NCBI RefSeq assembly: GCF_905171775.1
Contig: NC_053499.1
Coordinates: forward strand, 80,754,315-80,818,314
Direction of reading: 5' to 3'
Length of the DNA stretch: 64,000 nucleotides
Source: Rana temporaria
Taxonomy: Eukaryota > Chordata > Amphibia > Anura > Ranidae
Position 1 is the stretch's first letter. The number at the start of each line of letters is the position of its first letter. Positions 53,488-63,731 of this stretch are shown one piece after another. A model generated the notes under the pieces. The model did not search any database. It had not been told where the DNA came from and saw only the letters and a program-made list of their open reading frames with translations. The position numbers were made by a program, and so were the translations under genes.

Positions 53488-54892
53488 TGAAGGAGCTGAA
53501 ACTTTTGGCACTGCGTGTGATTTGAAGCGGTAAAAAGGATGTTCTCATTGACTTCAATGTTAAAAAAAGTGTCTAAAAGCTTAATATTTTAAAAAGTATA
53601 AATAGTACAAAAAAACTTGAAGAAGTCCCATCGTTAGCTGAACGAGATGAACATTTTAAAAGTTGAATGGTCTCAATAGCTGAAAGTATGCAGAAGTTAC
53701 GCAGAGCCAAAAAACGTACGGAATAAAGGAGAAAATTAAAATTAAGAACTAGAAAATGCATTTCCTGAGGAAAATGCGAGTGGGAATGCTGAATTGCTGA
53801 GCCTGCACCAAAGCCATTCACCATAACCACTACACTATCTTTAGGACACACAGCTCCTTTCTCTATCTGCAAAGTAGAGAGCGTCCTGACTTCCTGGTCG
53901 CCCCTCCCCCCTCAAGAGGTCCCCCCCAGGTCAGTGAGGAGGACTTCACTGAGGTAAGGAAAGCTATTTATGGAAAGAAATACCAAACGCCTTTTAATTC
54001 ACAGACCAAATACATGAATTACGCCTTCAAACAAACCTTAATAAATCCACAACCGTACATGCGATCGATACAGCGACTTCACCATTTGAAAGACACGGCC
54101 CTTGTGAACGCATGGATATGAAATTTATGTTGATAAACTTAAAAATGTGGCCATGTCAGCGATTTAGAAAAGAGCGTCTTTGTGTGTTTTGCAGAAACAT
54201 TTTTTAGACTTTTTAACATGACGGTCAATGGGAGGGATTTTGAGGCGCTTGTCCTGTAGAAGCTCCTGGAACTAAAAGTCAAATGCCTATAGCAAAACTG
54301 ATCACATTGCCTGAAACCAGACAAAAATACCTACGTTTTGATATATAAATTGTGTATGACAAGTAGATCTTGTGGGCGTGAGAGCAATTTGTTTCCCCTT
54401 TTTTTAAAGATAATTTTTTTTTCAATGATCTGCACTCTAAAGGTCACATGACACACTCTAAAACTGTTCCATAGGATTACATTATAACCGATAAAATTTT
54501 CTGAAAAGATCACTAAACGTGGGCTGCGTTTTCACAAAAAACGTAAAAGATATCAATCTAAAGTCATTTTCGGAGAGCTGAAAATTTTGTGACCGTTTTA
54601 AAGTTTGTTTGGTGTCTGTAAGTGAAAGTATGAAGGAGAAGAAGCATTTGGCAGCACGTGAGATTTTAAGGGGTAAAAAGCATGTTCTCATTGACTTCAA
54701 TGTTAAAAAAAAGTGTCTAAAAGCTTAATATTTTAAAAAGTATAAATAGTACAAAAAAACTTGAAGTCCCATCGTTAGCTGAACGTGATGAACATTTTAA
54801 AAGTTGAATGGTCTCAATAGCTGAAAGTATGCAGAAGTTACGCAGAGCCAAAAAACGTACCGAATAAAATAAAAATAAAAATTAAGAATAAT

Positions 54893-55197
54893 AAAAACGA
54901 ATATCAATACTGGGAATGCTTATAAAGCATTCCCACTAATAAAAAACTAATATCAATACTGGGAATGCTTATGAAAGCATTCCCACTAATAAAAAACGAA
55001 TATCAATACTGGGAATGCTTATTAAAGCATTCCCACTAATAATAAATTTACGGATATCAATACTGGGAATGCTTATTAAAGCATTCCCACTAATTAAGAA
55101 TAATACATTTACGGATATCAATACTGGGAATGCTTATTAAAGCATTCCCACTAAATATCAATACTGGGAATGCTTATTAAAGCATTCCCACTAAAAA
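54893..55197. repeat. Six short hairpin repeats GGGAATGCTT...AAGCATTCCC
   Basis: ATATCAATACTGGGAATGCT followed by TATTAAAGCATTCCCACTAA recurs six times at about 40-63 bp steps. One more copy lies at 52285-52327. Each forms a 9-10-bp stem and is followed by ACTAA. The copies sit exactly at array unit junctions (end of units 4 and 6). Confidence 0.92.
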
Positions 55198-55529
55198 TAA
55201 AAAACGACTAGAAAATGCATTTCCCGAGGAAAATGCGTGGGAATGCTGAATAGCTGAATTGCTGAGCCCGCGCCAAAGCCATTTACCATAACCACTACAC
55301 TATCTTTAGGACACACAGCTCCTTTCTATATCTGCAAAGTAGAGTGTCCTGACTTCCTGGTCGCCCCTCCCCCCTCAAGAGGTTTTCTCCCCCCCAGGTC
55401 AGTGAGGAGGACTTCACTGAGGTAAAGAAAGCTATTTAGGGAAAGAAATACCATTACAAACGCTTTTAATTCACACACTCAATACATGAAATAAGCCTTC
55501 AAACAAACCTTAATAAATCCACAACCGTA

Positions 55530-57018
55530 CGAGTGCGGTGATGCCGTGCGGATGTGAGTGAGAGGCGTGCGAGGGCTCCTCCCCTCTGAGTTCCCCCGGT
55601 CAGGGAACAGCAGGCGGTAGTCGGGAGAGTGAATGGTCCTGTACACCGTAACAAACCCCAGGATGAAGGTGCCATCAGAGGGAAAATGGAGAGAAGCTGA
55701 CTGAGATCTCCTGTATTCCCCTTCACAGCGCTTACCACAGAGACAGTTCCGGACGCTGCAGGCTTCCATCAGCTGGCCCCCATCAGCTGGTTCCCATCAG
55801 CTGGCTTTCATCCACCTTCTTGGAGGGCTGCCTCCCCCCTCTCTCCCCCCTCTCCCTGGAGAAGTGATAGCAATCTTGCTATCAGAAGAGACATTCACAT
55901 GTGGACTACCTGTACTAGGTAAGCGGGGGAGACAGACACAGAGTAACAGCAAGAGGCGGTGGAAAGGTGAAAAAAAAAATAGCTGACAAACAGCTGTTAA
56001 AGGTGGTTAAATGAAATGAACGGAGAAATTAAATGAAATAAACTGAACATGATAAAAGTGGAGTGAAGAGAGGAAAGAGAGGAATGGTTTCTGGAAGTCT
56101 TTAATCACTTTATAACAGTGCATGGGTGGATTGTATGTTTCCCAAGCTGTGAGAGACAGCCGAGAGTCCTTTAGAATATCTGGAGTATCCCAGGCTGAGA
56201 AGGACATTAGAGGAGCAGAAAAGGGGGGGACTATTGAATAATAATTGCTGAAAGACTGTATCCAGAGTTTGTCCCCTTCGTTTTCTCTCTTTGAAATCTA
56301 TGTCTGTGCCCAGCATTTAAGCAGGACAGTGCAAGAGGTTAATTTAAAGGCACAGTGTAAAGACAGTCATATTTAATTATTAACTCAATTATTTGCACAA
56401 AAAGAAAAACACATGCATGTTCACTTGTGTAGAAATTAATGGAAAGACACATGGGAATAAATGTGTGTATATTCAATCTGCTAATTTAACCACTAGCTGG
56501 ACTGCTTACCAATCAGCAAATACAGATGGTAGAGCTGTGGATCTAGGTGGATATTTTATGTGCCCGTTGGCTTCGTATAAGAAGGGATATACTGTCGCCA
56601 GATGGTACAGTCTCCCTTTTTCTTTTTTTTTTTTTTGTAGATCCGCAACCTCCTCTTTACATCTACTTCCTTCCACAGGCCTTAGTCTGTGTACTCGGAT
56701 CAGCTCACACAGACGTGAAAGCCTAGATTTGCCATTAGCAAGTCGGCCTGTGACTACTGTTAAAGGACTGTTGAATTATTGATAAAAGGAACAATCAATA
56801 GAGTACACAAGGAAGTACAATACACAGTAATATACAGTAAATCTAATACAACGGGGACACTAGAGCTATCTGCAACACCAATTATGCTTAATTACGCACC
56901 AGTTGGGTGGTACACTCAGCTGCAAATATAAGTGATCTTGGGGCTCTCTTGGAGCTGGTAGAGCTGTAGACTTGTGTGGATAACTTATTCACTGTTAAAC
57001 ATTTGCAATAGCACAGAG
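55530..57018. other. Non-coding leader, probably 5' region of LINE-2
   Basis: It begins sharply where the tandem array stops. It contains a triple CATCAGCTGG word (55777-55804), a GT-AG-like GGTAAGC (55918) and moderate GC content. A minus-strand frame of about 80 residues (55738-55530) and a plus-strand frame (56393-56782) show no family motif. Its position before the L1-like ORF1 suggests a LINE 5' leader. The true LINE start was not located. Confidence 0.4.
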
Positions 57019-58549
57019 ATGTCAACCCGCAGACAGACAGCGCAAAAACAAGCAGGAGCAATACGGGCATATCTCTCCCCACGCACAGGGACGGACGGAT
57101 CTCAAGTTGAGAAACGACCAGAGGGGAAGAGAGGAATAATGGGACTTAATAAACACCCCGCAGGGAATGGTCGTAATACAGCCAAAACAGATGGACAGGA
57201 TTGTCGCTCGACGGGCCGTGGAATACAGATTAAAGAGAAGGGCTCCCCAGCAGTGGGTAGAGGACGGACAATAACGAGTGGAGAGAACCCGGTCCGTAAC
57301 CAATCCCCATTGAGGTCTATTATGACAGGGGTAGGACAGGAGAGCCATCCGTTGACAATGGGACAAAAGCAGCTACAAGACTCGAGGGAAAGAGGACATA
57401 AAGAAGATCCCAAGGCTAAGGGCCAAGTTAGCCCAGACGATCCAATTATCCCGGCTATTTTACGGACTCCCCCGAAAGCTGTAGGAGGGGAGGTAATGGA
57501 CTTTGGTGAAGAAACCCCCACAAAAAAGTTATACCGCAACCCTGGAGAATAATGAAGAGTCAGAAACAGACGTACAAAGATTGGAAACAGACCCGCAGGA
57601 GAGAAACCAAACAATGCAGGAGGAGACTATGCAATGTATTAATGTGGTGGAAAACGGAGGGGATTTGCAATCAAGGTTGGAAGGTCAGCCCTGTGGCCTA
57701 GAAAAAGACATGAGAGTTATAATAGAAATTCTAAAAACACTCCCTACTAAGACTGATATTTTGCAATTGATAACAGCGGTAGAGCAGTCATGCCAGCAAG
57801 CAGTGGAGGGCTTAAGAGAGGAGATATGTGAGCTAGGGCACAGGGTAGAATCATTTGAGGTTGAACAGGATGCAATGACACAGGCAGTCGCAGATATACA
57901 GGAGACAGTGAAGCATCAAGAAGAGCTTTTAAGTTCTCTCAGGTACCAATTAGACGATCAAGAAAATAGGGATTGCAGGCAAAACATTCGTATAAATGGA
58001 CTACCAGAAACTTTTTTGGGCCCGGAATTACTTCCAACAGTGCAGGAGATATTTCACAGAATAATGGGAGAGGAGGCACTGGAAACCATAGAGGTGAATA
58101 GAATACATCGTATCCCATCATATGTTACCCCCAATGCTGAAAGACCAAGAGACATAATATGTAAATTACATAAATTTACCGTGAAAGAATCTATAATGAA
58201 AGCTGCTCGCACCAAAAAGGAAATTGTCCACGACAGAACACATATTTCACTGTATCCTGACTTATCATATCGAACTCTAATGCAAAGAAGGAGTGTCAGG
58301 CCAGTCTTGGAAGCCTTACGTGCGGTAGAAGTAAAATAGCGATGGGGTTTTCCATTCAGTCTTACGGCTTCGCGAAACGGCAAGACAGCAACTCTTTGTA
58401 CAAAGGATGACTTGCAGTCATTCACAGAAATATTAAAATTATCCCCAACAGATTTTGTGGACTGGAGAAGGAATAACATCGGAAATTATATAAAACGTCC
58501 AGAACCATGGAAACAAGTACCTCTCAGGAAAAAAAACACACAGAAATAA
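57019..58549 (+). pseudogene. LINE-2 ORF1 protein (L1-like), frameshift and stop
   Basis: ATG 57019 (MSTRRQTAQKQAGA) begins a basic, Gly/Pro-rich N-terminal part that runs to 57552 in one frame. The body lies in another frame from 57503, so a shift occurs near 57510-57550. The body has a coiled coil (about 57680-57960, VEQSCQQAVEGL, VADIQETVKHQEELL), an RRM from QNIRINGLPETF (57980), and a C-terminal domain. TAG at 58337-58339 replaces an expected aromatic codon before RWGFPFSLTASRNG. The same frame continues as a normal L1 ORF1 C-terminus to TAA 58547-58549. ORF1p binds the LINE RNA. ORF2 is absent. Confidence 0.8.
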
Positions 58550-59490
58550 GAGTATAGCGGGAAGGAAAGGAAAAGGAGAGACTTACGGATAGTGGGAAGG
58601 GGGGCCCGGGTTGTTTTTGAAATACTCTTGGGGAGGGTTGGTAGGGTGGGGTGGTAAAAGGGTTGTGATCTTTCAATTTTTTTTTTCTCTTCCCTTTTTT
58701 TTTTGCTTTGTAAAGAAGAGAAAGGGGAAAGAAAGATATTTTTAAACCTCCTTTTTTTATTTTAATTTTTTTGGATATATAATACATTTTTGGTAGAAGT
58801 GAATGAAATAACATGCAAAGAAAAGGGCACATGGTCACTCAATGCACTGATGACACCCACTCCCCCCCCCCCCTTTTCTTTTTGCTTTGCTAGAAGGAGA
58901 AAGGAAAGGGGAAAAGGGATATTTTTTTTTTATTTTTTTATTTAAATTTTTTTTGGTAAAAGAAGAAAAAAGTGAAGGGAGGGAGGATATTTTTAAATCT
59001 CCTTTTTTTTGGTATATATAATACATTTTTGGTAGAAGTGAATGGAATAACATGCAAGAAAAGGGCACATGGTCACTTAAGGCACTGATGACACCCACTC
59101 TTTCTTTTTTTTTTTTTTTGGCTTTGTTGGAAGGAGAAGGGAAGGGGGAAAGGGGACATTCTTCAAACTTCTTTTTTTCCTTTTTTGGTAAAAAAAGGAA
59201 AAAAGGAGGGAAGATATTTTTAAACTTCTTTTTTTTTTTTAGTTGTTTTGGCATATATAATATTTTTTTTGTAAGAAAAGGGCACATGGTCACTGAAGGC
59301 ACTGATGACACCCACCTTTTTTTTTTTGAGGTAGGAAGCCTTGCAAATTCCCCCCTCACGCGGTGGAATTCCCCTTTTTTTTATTTTTTTTATTTTTTTT
59401 AAGGGAAATAACACGCAAGAAAGACACATGGACACTGGAGGTACTGGCAAAAAAGAAAGAGAGAGAAAGTAATTTTTTTTTTTTTGGAGG
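58550..59490 (+). repeat. T-rich region with ~212-240-bp tandem units after LINE-2 ORF1
   Basis: AAGGGCACATGGTCACT and GCACTGATGACACCCAC recur at about 58824, 59064 and 59277, separated by T-runs and GGAGAAGGGAAGGGG-type purine blocks. It is similar in style to the tract after ORF1 of LINE-1. The apparent Lys/Phe-rich frames are artefacts. The CR1 element begins at its right edge. Confidence 0.8.
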
Positions 59491-59748
59491 TTGTAATTAC
59501 ATAGTTACATAGTTAGTCAGGTTGAAAAAAGACACAAGTCCATCCAGTTCAACCTCAAAAAAATAAACAAACAAAATAAAAAACACAATACAATCCCATA
59601 CACCCAACTCCATACCCACAGTTGATCCAGAGGAAGGCAAAAAACCCCAGCAGAGCATGATCCAATTTGCTACAGCAGGGGAAAAAATTCCTTCCTGATC
59701 CCCCGAGAGGCAATCGGATTTACCCTGGATCAACTTTACCTACAAATC

Positions 59749-62679
59749 TTAGTACTCAGTTATTTTATGTACATTTAGGAAAGAATCCAGGCCTTTCTTA
59801 AAGCAATCTACTGAGCTGGCCAGAACCACCTCTGGAGGGAGTCTGTTCCACATTTTTACAGCTCTTACTGTGAAAAAACCTTTCCGTATTTGGAGGTGAA
59901 ATCTCTTTTCCTCTAGACGTAAAGAGTGCCCCCTTGTCCTCAGTGTTGACCGTAAAGTGAATAACTCAACACCAAGTACACTGTATGGACCTCTTATATA
60001 TTTGTACATGTTGATCATATCCCCCCTAATTCTCCTCTTCTCAAGAGTGAATAGATTTAGTTCTTCTAATCTTTCCTCATAGCTGAGCTCCTCCATGCCT
60101 CTTATCAGTTTGGTTGCTCTTCTCTGCACTTTCTCCAGTTCTCCGATATCCTTTTTGAGAACTGGTGCCCAAAACTGAACTGCATATTCCAGATGAGGTC
60201 TTACTAATGATTTGTACAGGGGCAAAATTATATCTCTGTCTCTGGAGTCCATACCTCTCCTAATACAAGAAAGGACTTTGCTCGCTTTGGAAACCGCAGC
60301 TTGGCATTGCATGCCATTATTGAGCTTATGATCAACTAAAACCCCCAGATCCTTCTCCACTACAGATCCCCCCAGTTGTACTCCCCCTAGTATGTATGAT
60401 GCATGCATATTCTTAGCCCCCAAGTGCATAACTTTACATTTATCAACATTAAACCTCATCTGCCACTCAGTCGCCCAATTAGACAGAGCATTGAGGTCGG
60501 CTTGTAAATTGGAGACATCCTGCAAGGACGTTATTCCACTGCATAGCTTGGTGTCATCTGCAAAGACAGAAATGTTACTTTTGATCCCAGACCCAATATC
60601 ATTTATAAATATATTGAAAAGTAAGGGTCCCAGCACTGAACCTTGGGGTACACCACTGATAACCTTGGACCATTCAGAGTAAGAATCATTAACCACGACT
60701 CTCTGAATTCTGGCTTTCAGCCAATTTTCTATCCATTTACAAACTGATATATCCAATCCTGTAGACCTTACCTTACACATGAGCCGTGTGTGCGGAACTG
60801 TATTGAACGCTTTTGCAAAATCCAAATATATCACGTCCACAGCCACGCCTCTGTCCAGGGTTTTACTTACCTCTTCATAAAAGGAAATCAGGTTTGTCTG
60901 ACAACTTCTGTCTCTCATGAATCCATGTTGTCTGCTGCTTAAATAGTTTTTTTCTTGCAAGAACTCATCCATGTGGTCTTTTATTAAACGTTCCAGTATC
61001 TTCCCAACTATAGAAGTTAGACTAACAGGTCTATAGTTACTTGGTAAAGACTTTGTTCCCTTTTTAAATATAGGCACCACATTGGCTCTACGCCAATCCA
61101 GTGGTACTATTCCTGTCATTAATGAGTCCCTAAATATTAGATACAGTGGCTTTGAAATGACAGAGCTCAACTCACCTAGGATCCGTGGGTGGATGCCATC
61201 AGGTCCAGGTGCTTTATCCACCTTTATTCTGTCTAAATATTTCTGGACCATATCACTTTTGAGCCATTGTGGATTTGGGGCTGTGTCACTCCCACCCCCA
61301 TTTTGGATATGAGCTCCCCCATGCTCCATTGTATACACAGAGCTGAAGAAAGCATTTAATAAATTTGCCTTCTCTTTGTCCCCAGTCACCCACTCTAGAT
61401 TATTTTGTAAGGGGCCTACATGCTCAGACTTCACCTTTTTACTATTAATATATTTAAAGAATTTTTTGGGGTTTGTCCTACTATCTTTTGCAATGTGTCG
61501 TTCATTTTGAATTTTTGCATCCTTGATTTCCTTTTTACATATCCTGTTATATTCTTTGTAACATTTAAACAACACTAGTGTTCCTTCATTTTTATATTTT
61601 TTAAAAGCTACTTTCTTATTGTTTATAGCTTTTTTAACTTTGCCTGTGAGCCACATAGGTTTTATTTTTAGCCTTTTAAACTTATTGCCCATGGGAACAT
61701 ACTTTGCAGTGAGGTTCCACACAGTCTTTTTGAAAAATTCCCATTTCTGTTCTGTGTTCATCTGTGTCAATAGTCCCTCCCAGTCCAAGTCCTGGAGAGC
61801 AGCCCTCATCCTTGGAAAATTTGCTCTCTTAAAATTTAGTGTTTTAATATTTCCTGTATGTATTTCCTGCTTATAGTTAACATTAAATGAAATCATGTTA
61901 TGATCACTGCTACCCAGGTGTTCCTTTATCTGAACATTAGTAATAAGCTCTGCATGGTTTGAGATTATCAGGTCCAACAGAGCATCATTCCTAGTTGGGG
62001 CCTCAATAAACTGCACCATAAAATTGTCCTGCAATAGGTTTTTAAATTTTTGTCCTTTAACTGTCCCAGAAGTGCCATTAATCCAGTCAATTTCTGGGTA
62101 GTTAAAATCCCCCATTATTATCACCGTCCCAGCCCTTGCAGCCCTTTCCATCTGTGCAAGGAGCTGAGTCTCCACCTCCTCATTAACATTGGGTGGTTTA
62201 TAACAAACTCCAATGATTAATTTTGAACTACGCACATCTGTATGCAGTTCCACCCATAATGCTTCAGCCTCACCACACTCTCCATCAACCAGGTTCTCTT
62301 TCACGCTTGCTTTGAGGTCACTTCTCACATAGAGACAGACCCCTCCACCTTTCCTTTTTACCCTGTCTTTCCGAAAGAGAGCATAGCCAGGAATATTAAT
62401 AGCCCAGTCATGTGAGGATTGAAGCCAAGTTTCAGCAATACCGATTACATCATAGCTCTCCTCATGCACCAGAGCTTCCAACTCACCTGTTTTGCTTGGC
62501 AGACTTCTGGCATTGGTGAACAAACACTTAAATGTATTGTTAAATTTTTCTCTAGTGTTTTTCATATAATTTATAGTAGTACAAATGGCACTATTATTTC
62601 CAATGGCTGTTTGCAACATGGGAACTTTCTTGTCACCTGCCATGACCCTCCCCCCATCTATCCCCATTCCACTCTCCAT
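59749..62679 (-). CDS. CR1 ORF2: endonuclease-reverse transcriptase
   Basis: The start given is the first in-frame ATG (MESGMGIDGGRV). The frame is open further upstream to at least 62742, two bases after the ORF1 stop, and translation may begin by reinitiation. APE-type endonuclease motifs lie in the first third: TNARSLPSK, IAETWLQSS, GDFNYPEIDW and SSDHNMISF. RT motifs in order: DKAPGPDGIHPRIL, NYRPVSLTSI, IYLDFAKAF with a catalytic Asp, GVPQGSVLGPLLF and FADDTKL with the catalytic Asp pair. A C-terminal region ends VHKITEY. About 976 residues is a normal CR1 length. The enzyme nicks target DNA and primes cDNA synthesis there. Confidence 0.95.
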   Translation of the reverse strand: MESGMGIDGGRVMAGDKKVPMLQTAIGNNSAICTTINYMKNTREKFNNTFKCLFTNARSLPSKTGELEALVHEESYDVIGIAETWLQSSHDWAINIPGYALFRKDRVKRKGGGVCLYVRSDLKASVKENLVDGECGEAEALWVELHTDVRSSKLIIGVCYKPPNVNEEVETQLLAQMERAARAGTVIIMGDFNYPEIDWINGTSGTVKGQKFKNLLQDNFMVQFIEAPTRNDALLDLIISNHAELITNVQIKEHLGSSDHNMISFNVNYKQEIHTGNIKTLNFKRANFPRMRAALQDLDWEGLLTQMNTEQKWEFFKKTVWNLTAKYVPMGNKFKRLKIKPMWLTGKVKKAINNKKVAFKKYKNEGTLVLFKCYKEYNRICKKEIKDAKIQNERHIAKDSRTNPKKFFKYINSKKVKSEHVGPLQNNLEWVTGDKEKANLLNAFFSSVYTMEHGGAHIQNGGGSDTAPNPQWLKSDMVQKYLDRIKVDKAPGPDGIHPRILGELSSVISKPLYLIFRDSLMTGIVPLDWRRANVVPIFKKGTKSLPSNYRPVSLTSIVGKILERLIKDHMDEFLQEKNYLSSRQHGFMRDRSCQTNLISFYEEVSKTLDRGVAVDVIYLDFAKAFNTVPHTRLMCKVRSTGLDISVCKWIENWLKARIQRVVVNDSYSEWSKVISGVPQGSVLGPLLFNIFINDIGSGIKSNISVFADDTKLCSGITSLQDVSNLQADLNALSNWATEWQMRFNVDKCKVMHLGAKNMHASYILGGVQLGGSVVEKDLGVLVDHKLNNGMQCQAAVSKASKVLSCIRRGMDSRDRDIILPLYKSLVRPHLEYAVQFWAPVLKKDIGELEKVQRRATKLIRGMEELSYEERLEELNLFTLEKRRIRGDMINMYKYIRGPYSVLGVELFTLRSTLRTRGHSLRLEEKRFHLQIRKGFFTVRAVKMWNRLPPEVVLASSVDCFKKGLDSFLNVHKITEY

Positions 62680-62744
62680 TAATGTCTGACCCCTAGCTGA
62701 CCTGTGTACCCGATGTAATTCTAGTTCACCCTCCCCCCTCAATC

Positions 62745-63731
62745 CTAGTTTAAATACTCCTCCAGCATTCCCATAAACCTCTCCCCCAGCACAGCAGACC
62801 CCCTTCCATTCAAGTGCAAACCGTCCTTAGCATATAGGTTGCACCCCAATGAAAAGTCATCCCAGTGCTCTAGAAACCCAAATCCCTCCTTCCTACACCA
62901 GGTCTTTAGCCATGAATTCAGCTCTCTAATCTCCCCCTGCCTTTCCTGTGTTGCGCATGGCACAGGCAATATTTCAGAGAATATCACCTTGGAGGTCCTT
63001 CCCTTCATCTTGCAGCCTAGTTCTTTAAATTGATTCTTAAGGAGCCTCCACCTTCCATGTATACTGTCATTGGTTCCAACGTGGACCAAGACAGCTGGGT
63101 CATGCCCAGCCCCTCCCAGTAATTTATCCACCCGGTCCACCACATGCCGAACCCTGGCACCAGGGAGACAGCAAACCATTCGGTTGAAGCGATCCTGGCG
63201 ACAAATTATTCTATCAGTCCTTCTGATTATAGAATCCCCTATTACCACCAACTGTCTAGGCCTACCTGCACTCCCCTCCCCACCTCTACTAGATGGGTTG
63301 CTCTCCCGGCTGTTAGGGGTAGCAGTAACATCTAGGGCTGCCACCTCTGTGTTTGCCACCTCCACATCATCACCCAAATTGGCAAATTTGTTTTGATGCA
63401 CAAATACAGGACTGGCCTTCCCTTTCTGCACACCCCTTCCACTCCCTCTAGCTACATTAACCCATCTCCCTATCTGATAATCCTGACTTGCCCCTCCACC
63501 CTCCACATCAACCTTACTGACCACCTGCTCAGCGAGCAGAGAACCCCTTTCAAGGTTGTCATTTCTACCCAGTGTTGCAACTTGCTCCTCCAGATCTCTA
63601 ATATGAGCTTCCAGAAGGGCAACCTGCTCACATCTGTCACAGCGGTATCCATCTTGGAGCTGTTGCACCAATTTTGCATACATGTGACACACTGTGCACT
63701 GAGCAAACCCTTCAACCCTGCTAGCACTCAT
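62745..63731 (-). CDS. CR1 ORF1: zinc finger, coiled coil and SGNH esterase
   Basis: ATG 63731 (MSASRVEGFAQCTVC) is chosen, because the longer frame upstream starts only with a non-ATG codon. The protein has 328 residues. Order: a CxxC...CxxC zinc-binding cluster (CTVCHMYAK...CDRCE), a short leucine-rich coiled coil (LLEAHIRDLEEQVATL), a polar linker, then an esterase-type SGNH fold. Block I is VVIGDSIIRR with the nucleophile Ser, block III is HVGTNDS, and block V is DGLHLNGRG with the Asp-His pair. This ORF1 type is known from CR1-clade LINEs. The stop TAG 62747-62745 nearly abuts the ORF2 frame. Confidence 0.93.
   Translation of the reverse strand: MSASRVEGFAQCTVCHMYAKLVQQLQDGYRCDRCEQVALLEAHIRDLEEQVATLGRNDNLERGSLLAEQVVSKVDVEGGGASQDYQIGRWVNVARGSGRGVQKGKASPVFVHQNKFANLGDDVEVANTEVAALDVTATPNSRESNPSSRGGEGSAGRPRQLVVIGDSIIRRTDRIICRQDRFNRMVCCLPGARVRHVVDRVDKLLGGAGHDPAVLVHVGTNDSIHGRWRLLKNQFKELGCKMKGRTSKVIFSEILPVPCATQERQGEIRELNSWLKTWCRKEGFGFLEHWDDFSLGCNLYAKDGLHLNGRGSAVLGERFMGMLEEYLN

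Larger units (their letters stand above)
47635..55529. repeat. Large tandem array: six full units of 1.15-1.46 kb plus a partial
   Basis: Units begin with a CTAGAAAATGCATTTCCTGA-type word at about 47635, 48789, 49938, 51135, 52329, 53747 and 55205. Every unit repeats the same landmarks in order: CACACAGCTCCTTTCTCTAT, ACAACCGTACATGCGATCGA, ATATGAAATTTATGTTGATA, GTGGGCGTGAGAGCAATTTG, AATATTTTGTGACCGCTTTA and AACTTGAAGAAGTCCCATCG. The steps are about 1154, 1149, 1197, 1194, 1418 and 1458 bp. The last unit breaks off at about 55529. I do not recognise the family. A short minus-strand frame (MQIEKGAVCPKDS...) recurs but has no known domain. Confidence 0.93.
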
